This document shows positions 58,519 to 64,000 of a stretch of DNA of 64,000 nt, in pieces. The notes beneath the pieces are model-generated. The model was not told where the DNA came from. It made no database searches and saw only the letters and a list, made by a program, of their open reading frames with translations. Every line of letters begins with the position of its first letter. Positions within the stretch are counted from its first letter, which is position 1. This DNA comes from Streptomyces camelliae. Its GTDB lineage: Bacteria > Actinomycetota > Actinomycetes > Streptomycetales > Streptomycetaceae. The position numbers and the translations under genes were made by a program. The stretch is from positions 2,232,001 to 2,296,000 of the forward strand of contig NZ_CP115300.1 in NCBI RefSeq assembly GCF_027625935.1, in the 5' to 3' direction.

Positions 58519-59277
58519 ATGAACGCCACGACCAAGCCGACAGCCCTGGTGACCGGCGGCAGCCGGGGAATCGGCGCGGCCACCTCCCGGGAACTCGCGG
58601 CTCGCGGCTACCGCGTAGCCGTCAACTACTTCTCGAACCGTGCGGCGGCCGACCAGGTGGTCAAGCTCATCGAGGCCGACGGCGGTGAGGCCTTCGCCGT
58701 GCAGGCCGACGTGTACGACCCCGGTCAGGCGGCCGACCTGCTGGAGCGCTCCGCGCCCGAGGGGCGCCTGGACGTCCTGGTCTGCAACGCCGGTGCCCGC
58801 TTCACCCCCACCCCGGTGCGGACCCTCGCCTGGGACGACTTCCGGACCAAGGTGACGGACGAGTTGGCATCCGTCTACACGCTCACCCAGCGGGCACTGG
58901 GGCTCATGGGCGCCCAGGGGCAGGGCCGGATCGTGTATGTCTCCAGTGCCGTGGCCGACGGTCCGCCCGCCCCGGGCATGGCCGCCCACGGCACGGCCAA
59001 GGCCGCCCTGAACACCTTCGCCCGCTTCGTCGCCTACGAGGCCGGTCCCCTGGGCATCACCGTCAACGTCGTGGCACCCGGCTACGTCCGCACGGAGAGC
59101 AGCGCACGCATGCCGCAGGAGTTCCAGCGGCGGCTGGCGGCGAACACCCCTCTGGGGCGAGTCGCCGAACCGGAGGACGTGGCCCGGGCGATCGCCATGC
59201 TCGTCGGCGAGGAAGCGGGCTTCGTCACGGGCGAGGTGCTCACCGTCGACGGCGGGCACGGCGTGGCACGGCCGTAG
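58519..59277 (+). CDS. SDR family oxidoreductase with His in place of catalytic Tyr
   Basis: 252 residues. Nucleotide motif TGGSRGIGAATSREL (about 12-26), NAG at 90-92, Ser142/143 in YVSSAVA and C-terminal GEVLTVDGGHGVARP place it in the FabG-like classical SDRs. The active-site YxxxK position reads H157-GTA-K161, so the usual proton donor Tyr is replaced by His. Start ATG with ggagg-type ribosome site. Followed 15 bases later by the TetR gene; likely one operon. Confidence 0.85.
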   Translation: MNATTKPTALVTGGSRGIGAATSRELAARGYRVAVNYFSNRAAADQVVKLIEADGGEAFAVQADVYDPGQAADLLERSAPEGRLDVLVCNAGARFTPTPVRTLAWDDFRTKVTDELASVYTLTQRALGLMGAQGQGRIVYVSSAVADGPPAPGMAAHGTAKAALNTFARFVAYEAGPLGITVNVVAPGYVRTESSARMPQEFQRRLAANTPLGRVAEPEDVARAIAMLVGEEAGFVTGEVLTVDGGHGVARP

Positions 59278-59292
59278 AGGAGAATGCCTGCC

Positions 59293-59958
59293 ATGGGTGA
59301 CACGCAGACGGGCAGACCACGCGGCCGGCGGCGGGAGGCGGACCGCAACGACGCCCGCCTCCTGCAGGCCGCACGCGAGGTCTTCGCCGAGCTCGGCTGG
59401 GACGCCCCCGTCTCGGAGATCGCCCGCCGGGCCGGCATCGGCATGGGCAGCCTCTACCGCCGTTATCCCAGCAAGGAACTGCTGGCTCAGCGGATGCGCA
59501 TCGTGGGGATGGAACAGCTCGTCGCCCAGGCACGCACGGCGCTCACCGAGGAGCCCGACCCCTGGGCGGCCTTCACCCGCTTCCTGCGCGACGCGCTCTC
59601 GGCCCAGGGAGCCGGCGGTCCGCTGCTCCCCCTGGTCGGTGGCCGGCTGCCGGCCACGGACGAGATCGTGGCCGCCGCCGCCCACCTCCGGGCCGCCCTC
59701 GACGACCTGGTGGACGGCGCCCACCGAGCAGGAGTGCTGCGCGCCGACTTCACCTCCGCCGACGTTCCGTTGCTGCTCGAACACCTCACCGCGCGGATCC
59801 CCGTCACCGACAAGCGCGCCACCGCGCTCCACCTGCGGTACCTGGACCTGGTCCTCGCCGGGCTGTGCACCCCGGCCGCCGATGGGCCCACCGCGCTGCG
59901 CGGCCCGGCACCGAACTGGGCGGAACTCAGGGAGCTGTGGAACGCCGCTGAGGGCTGA
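59293..59958 (+). CDS. TetR family transcriptional regulator
   Basis: 221 residues from ATG 59293 (ggag 10 bases upstream; ATG 59284 lies on the ribosome site). Helix-turn-helix APVSEIARRAGIGMGSLYRRYPSKELLAQRM (about 37-67). The C-terminal domain resembles SBP/YcdC-type TetR regulators (PLVGGRLPATDEIVAAAAHLRAALDDLV). Probably controls the SDR and the divergent quinone oxidoreductase. Confidence 0.9.
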   Translation: MGDTQTGRPRGRRREADRNDARLLQAAREVFAELGWDAPVSEIARRAGIGMGSLYRRYPSKELLAQRMRIVGMEQLVAQARTALTEEPDPWAAFTRFLRDALSAQGAGGPLLPLVGGRLPATDEIVAAAAHLRAALDDLVDGAHRAGVLRADFTSADVPLLLEHLTARIPVTDKRATALHLRYLDLVLAGLCTPAADGPTALRGPAPNWAELRELWNAAEG

Positions 59959-60118
59959 ACCGGATACCCGGTTGATGGCGTGCCTGGGACATCTCCTTCC
60001 CCCCTCACAACGCGTCCTTCCGATGCGATGCTTGATCACGCGGTGAGCATGACCTTCGAGAAGCCGTCCGACTCCCCGAGCATCGCCCTCGTCCGCCGGC
60101 TCCACGCATGGAGAAACC

Positions 60119-60673
<555 letters not shown>

Positions 60674-60690
60674 GCCGAGCAGCCCTCGGT

Positions 60691-60726
60691 GCCCCGCAGG
60701 TGGGCATGCCGGCACTCCTGCGGGGC
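60691..60726 (-). terminator. Terminator of the kdpED operon
   Basis: gccccgcagg, 16-base loop, cctgcggggc; 10-bp perfect stem starting 9 bases after the kdpD stop. Confidence 0.82.
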
Positions 60727-60734
60727 CCGGCCGC

Positions 60735-63281
60735 TCATGCCGTGACGGCGGACGTGCGCTCGGGCTCCTCCGGGCGGCGCCCGGGTGCCGTGGGCAGCGT
60801 GAGGACCATGGTGAGGCCGCCGCCGGGGGTGTCCTCGGCGTTGAGGGTGCCGCCGATGGCCTCCGCGAAGCCGCGGGCCACCGCGAGGCCGAGGCCGACG
60901 CCGGCGCCGCGCGGTGAGTCGCCGTAACGCTGGAAGGGCTCGAAGATGCGGGACTTGGCCTCGTCCGGGACGCCGGGGCCGCGGTCCACGACCCGGACTT
61001 CCACGCGGTCGGCCATGGCACTGGCCGAGACCAGCACCGGCTCGCCCGGCGGGCTGTACTTGACCGCGTTCTCCACGACGTTGGCGACCGAGCGTTCCAG
61101 CAGGCCGCGGTCCACGTCGACCATGGGCAGCGTCTCCGGGATGTCGAGGTCGACGCTGTCCTCGGGTACGCCGCCGAGCGCCATGGGGATCACCTCGTCG
61201 AGGTCGGTCTCGCGGATGATCGGTGTGACGGTGCCGGTCTGGAGGCGGGACATGTCGAGCAGGTTGCCGACGAGGTGGTCCAGGCGGTCGGCGCCCTCCT
61301 CGATGGCCGCCAGGAACTCCGCCTGATCCGCCTCGGACCATTCCACGTCGTCCGTGCGCAGGGACGTGACGGCGGCCTTGATGCCGGCGAGCGGGGTGCG
61401 CAGGTCGTGGCTGACGGCGGCGAGCAGGGCGGTGCGGATGCGGTTGCCCTCGGCCAGGGCCTTCGCCTCGCCGGCCTTCTGCTGCAGCCGCTGGCGGTCC
61501 AGCACGACGGCGGCCTGAGCCGCGAAAGCGGCCAGCACACGGCGGTCCTCGGCGGGCAGAACGCGTCCGGAGAGGGCCAGAGTCAGGTGGTCACCGACCG
61601 GGACGTCCACGTCGGCCGCGTCGGGGGTGGCGCAGGGGCGGGGGCCGACGCTGCCGGCGCACGTCCAGGGAGCGACGTCGTTCTCGCGTTCCAGCAGGGC
61701 CGCCGACTCCATCCCGAAGGTCTCGCGGACCCGGTCCAGGAGTGCTTCCAGGGTGGTCTCGCCGCGCAGGACGTTTCCGGCGAGGAAGGAGAGGATCTCC
61801 GACTCGGCGCGCAGCCGGGCCGCCTGGTGGGTGCGCCGGGCCGCCAGGTCCACCACCGAGGCCACCGACACCGCGACGCCGAAGAAGACGGCGATGGCGA
61901 CGATGTTCTTCGGATCGGCGATCGTCCAGGTGTGGACCGGCGGGGTGAAGTACCAGTTCAGCAGGGCGGATCCGACCACCGCGGAGGCCAGCGCGGGGAA
62001 GAGCCCGCCGAGCAGCGCCGCCGCCACCGTCATCGTCAGGAACAGCAGCATGTCGTTGGCGAGCCCGATGTCGGGGACGACACTGCTCAGCAGCCAGGTC
62101 AGCAGCGGCGGTCCGGCGATTCCGGCCAGCCATCCCCAGATGAGCCGGGCCCGGCCGAGCCGCGCGCCCCTGGCGGCGACGGGTAGTCCACGGCCCTTGC
62201 CCACCTCGTCGTGCGTGATGAGGTGGACGTCGAGGTCGGGGCCGGAGTCCCGGGCGACCGTGGCGCCGACGCCGGGACCGAAGACGTACTGCCAGCTCCT
62301 GCGGCGGGAGACGCCGAGGACGATCTGGGTGGCGTTCACACCGCGCGCGAAGTCCAGCAGAGCGGCCGGTATGTCGTCACCGACCACGTGGTGGAAGGTG
62401 CCGCCCAGATCCTCCACCAAGGTGCGCTGGACGGCGAGTTCCTTCGGTGAGGCGGAGGTCAGGCCGTCGCTGCGAGATATGTAGACGGCCAGGACCTCGC
62501 CGCCCGCGCCCTTCTCGGCCAGGCGTGCGGCCCGGCGGATGAGGGTGCGGCCCTCGGGGCCGCCGGTGAGCCCGACCACGATCCGCTCGCGCGAACCCCA
62601 GATCTTGGAGACCCGGTGCTCGCTGCGGTAGGCGTTGAGGTACTCGTCGACCCGGTCGGCCACCCACAGCAGCGCCAACTCCCGCAGCGCGGTGAGGTTT
62701 CCGGGGCGGAAGTAGTTGGACAGGGCCGCGTCGACCTTGTCCGGCTGGTAGATATTGCCGTGCGCCATCCGGCGGCGCAGGGCCTGCGGGGACATGTCGA
62801 CCAGCTCGATCTGGTCGGCCCGCCGTACGACCTCGTCCGGGACGGTCTCCTGCTGCCGCACCCCGGTGATCGACTCCACGACATCGCCGAGTGACTCCAG
62901 GTGCTGGATGTTGACCGTGGAGATGACGTCGATCCCGGCGGCGAGCAGTTCCTCCACGTCCTGCCAGCGCTTGGCGTTGCGCGAGCCGGGGACGTTGGTG
63001 TGCGGCAGCTCGTCCACGAGGGCCACCTGCGGACGGCGGGCGAGAACGGCGTCCACGTCCATCTCGGTGAAGACGCCGCCCCGGTACTCGATCTCCTTGC
63101 GCGGCACCTGCTCCAGGCCGTGCAGCATCACCTCGGTGCGCGACCGGCCGTGGTGCTCCACGAAGGCCACGACACAGTCGGTGCCCCGCTCCACTCGGCG
63201 GTGCGCCTCGGACAGCATCGCGTAGGTCTTGCCGACGCCGGGTGCCGCGCCGAGGTAGATCCGGAGCTTGCCGCGTGCCAT
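60735..63281 (-). CDS. kdpD: Osmosensitive K+ channel histidine kinase KdpD
   Basis: 848 residues from ATG 63281. N-terminal KdpD domain with Walker A GAAPGVGKT (about 11-19) and Walker B VALVDELPHTN, a universal-stress-protein domain (about 240-370), four membrane spans (about 395-480), GAF-like region, HisKA with phospho-His in AAVSHDLRTPLAGIKAAV, and HATPase (DRGPGVPDEA, GAGVGLGLAVARGF). Senses potassium limitation and phosphorylates KdpE. Starts 2 bases after the kdpE stop. Confidence 0.95.
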   Translation of the reverse strand: MARGKLRIYLGAAPGVGKTYAMLSEAHRRVERGTDCVVAFVEHHGRSRTEVMLHGLEQVPRKEIEYRGGVFTEMDVDAVLARRPQVALVDELPHTNVPGSRNAKRWQDVEELLAAGIDVISTVNIQHLESLGDVVESITGVRQQETVPDEVVRRADQIELVDMSPQALRRRMAHGNIYQPDKVDAALSNYFRPGNLTALRELALLWVADRVDEYLNAYRSEHRVSKIWGSRERIVVGLTGGPEGRTLIRRAARLAEKGAGGEVLAVYISRSDGLTSASPKELAVQRTLVEDLGGTFHHVVGDDIPAALLDFARGVNATQIVLGVSRRRSWQYVFGPGVGATVARDSGPDLDVHLITHDEVGKGRGLPVAARGARLGRARLIWGWLAGIAGPPLLTWLLSSVVPDIGLANDMLLFLTMTVAAALLGGLFPALASAVVGSALLNWYFTPPVHTWTIADPKNIVAIAVFFGVAVSVASVVDLAARRTHQAARLRAESEILSFLAGNVLRGETTLEALLDRVRETFGMESAALLERENDVAPWTCAGSVGPRPCATPDAADVDVPVGDHLTLALSGRVLPAEDRRVLAAFAAQAAVVLDRQRLQQKAGEAKALAEGNRIRTALLAAVSHDLRTPLAGIKAAVTSLRTDDVEWSEADQAEFLAAIEEGADRLDHLVGNLLDMSRLQTGTVTPIIRETDLDEVIPMALGGVPEDSVDLDIPETLPMVDVDRGLLERSVANVVENAVKYSPPGEPVLVSASAMADRVEVRVVDRGPGVPDEAKSRIFEPFQRYGDSPRGAGVGLGLAVARGFAEAIGGTLNAEDTPGGGLTMVLTLPTAPGRRPEEPERTSAVTA

Positions 63282-63283
63282 GT

Positions 63284-63967
63284 TCACCCTTCGAAGCGGT
63301 AGCCCATGCCGGGCTCGGTGATGAGATAGCGGGGGTGGGAGGGGTCCGACTCCAGCTTGCGCCGCAGCTGGGCCATGTAGACGCGCAGGTAGTTGGTCTT
63401 GCTGCTCTGGGAGACGCCCCACACCTCCTGGAGCAGCTGCTTCTGGGTGATGAGCCGGCCGGGGTTCGTCACCAGTATCTCCAGCAGATGCCACTCGGTC
63501 GGGGTCAGCCGGACGTCCCGCCCGTCCCGTGCGGCCTTCTTGGCCAGCAGGTCGAGAGTGAAGTCCGCCGTCTCGACCAGCGTCGTCTCCGGGACGAGCG
63601 GGGTGTCCCCGGTGCGGCGGACGGCCGCTCGCAGCCGGGCCAGCAGCTCGTTCATGTTGAACGGCTTGGTGACGTAGTCGTCGGCGCCCGCGTCGAGGGC
63701 CGCCACCTTCTCGTCGGACGACTGACGTGCGGACAGGACCATGATCGGGACGCGGGTCCAGCCGCGCAGGGCCCTGATGACGTCGACGCCGTCCATGTCG
63801 GGCAGGCCGAGGTCGAGCAGGACCACGTCCGGTTGGCGGGCCGCCGCCAGCCGGAGCGCGGTGGCACCGTCGGAGGCGGCGTCGACGCCGTACTGGCGTG
63901 CCTGAAGGTTGATCACGAGGGCCCGTACGAGCTGCGGGTCGTCCTCCACCACGAGCACCCTGGTCAT
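63284..63967 (-). CDS. kdpE: Response regulator KdpE
   Basis: 227 residues. Receiver domain with VVEDDPQLVRAL acid pocket and phospho-Asp in VVLLDLGLPDMDGVDVI, Lys in YVTKPFNMNELLARL; OmpR-type winged helix with LTPTEWHLLEILVTNPGRLITQKQLLQEVWG and YLRVYMAQLRRKLE. Activates kdpFABC under potassium limitation. First gene of the kdpE-kdpD pair; the pump genes are not in this window and may lie just beyond 64000. Confidence 0.95.
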   Translation of the reverse strand: MTRVLVVEDDPQLVRALVINLQARQYGVDAASDGATALRLAAARQPDVVLLDLGLPDMDGVDVIRALRGWTRVPIMVLSARQSSDEKVAALDAGADDYVTKPFNMNELLARLRAAVRRTGDTPLVPETTLVETADFTLDLLAKKAARDGRDVRLTPTEWHLLEILVTNPGRLITQKQLLQEVWGVSQSSKTNYLRVYMAQLRRKLESDPSHPRYLITEPGMGYRFEG

Positions 63968-64000
63968 GGGTGTGTGCCTCTCCTGTCGTCATGACAGCGG

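Overview
The window is a GC-rich actinobacterial chromosome segment, almost certainly Streptomyces. Codon third positions are overwhelmingly G/C, GTG starts are common, and genes are packed with ATGA or TGATG junctions. Gene order matches, from memory, the core region of the S. coelicolor chromosome around SCO6047 down to SCO5998 (hemQ/hemY, hemE, a RNase D gene, fadAB, dxs, xylFGH-rok7B7, ngcEFG, aconitase, a murA paralogue). No tRNA, rRNA, CRISPR array, transposase or integrase was recognised.

Region 1 (1-8.1 kb) holds the tail of a probable SPFH protein, a PEBP lipoprotein, a small zinc-ribbon protein, an ABC exporter pair, a PTH2-like hydrolase with a TetR regulator, and a TIGR03086 protein. 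It then holds a DUF692 (MNIO-type iron enzyme) / DUF4142 / TIGR04222 group whose substrate is unknown.

Region 2 (8.1-20 kb) is housekeeping: a secreted tripeptidyl-aminopeptidase-like hydrolase; hemQ, hemY and hemE of the coproporphyrin-dependent heme route; a DUF4349 lipoprotein; a CoA-disulfide-reductase-like flavoprotein; a rhomboid protease; DUF3000; an orphan LuxR-type response regulator; and an HRDC-containing RNase D.

Region 3 (20-47 kb) is largely nutrient acquisition. A three-gene sugar ABC importer diverges from a GH2 beta-mannosidase and its LacI regulator. Next come the fadA-fadB operon, an amino acid permease and dxs. The xylose importer xylFGH with rok7B7 follows, then the GlcNAc/chitobiose importer ngcEFG with a DasR-type site. 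A large secreted GH92 alpha-mannosidase carries a perfect LacI-type palindrome upstream. Together these genes could serve mannan, xylan, chitin or N-glycan breakdown.

Region 4 (47-56.5 kb) carries a multidomain SpoIIE phosphatase, an orphan histidine kinase, aconitase, and a MurA paralogue fused to an N-terminal XRE DNA-binding domain. The aconitase/MurA intergenic region carries two matching inverted repeats (ATCTC-N6-GAGAT), one of them 12 bases before the murA start. This looks like a self-regulating enzyme and is the most interesting lead in the window.

Region 5 (56.5-60.7 kb) looks accessory and partly decayed. It has a chimeric NmrA/SDR dehydrogenase lacking its catalytic lysine, a quinone oxidoreductase, an SDR with His in place of the catalytic Tyr, a TetR regulator, and an aldo/keto reductase cut off at about half length. 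Region 6 (60.7-64 kb) is kdpE-kdpD, the potassium two-component system; kdpFABC is not in the window.
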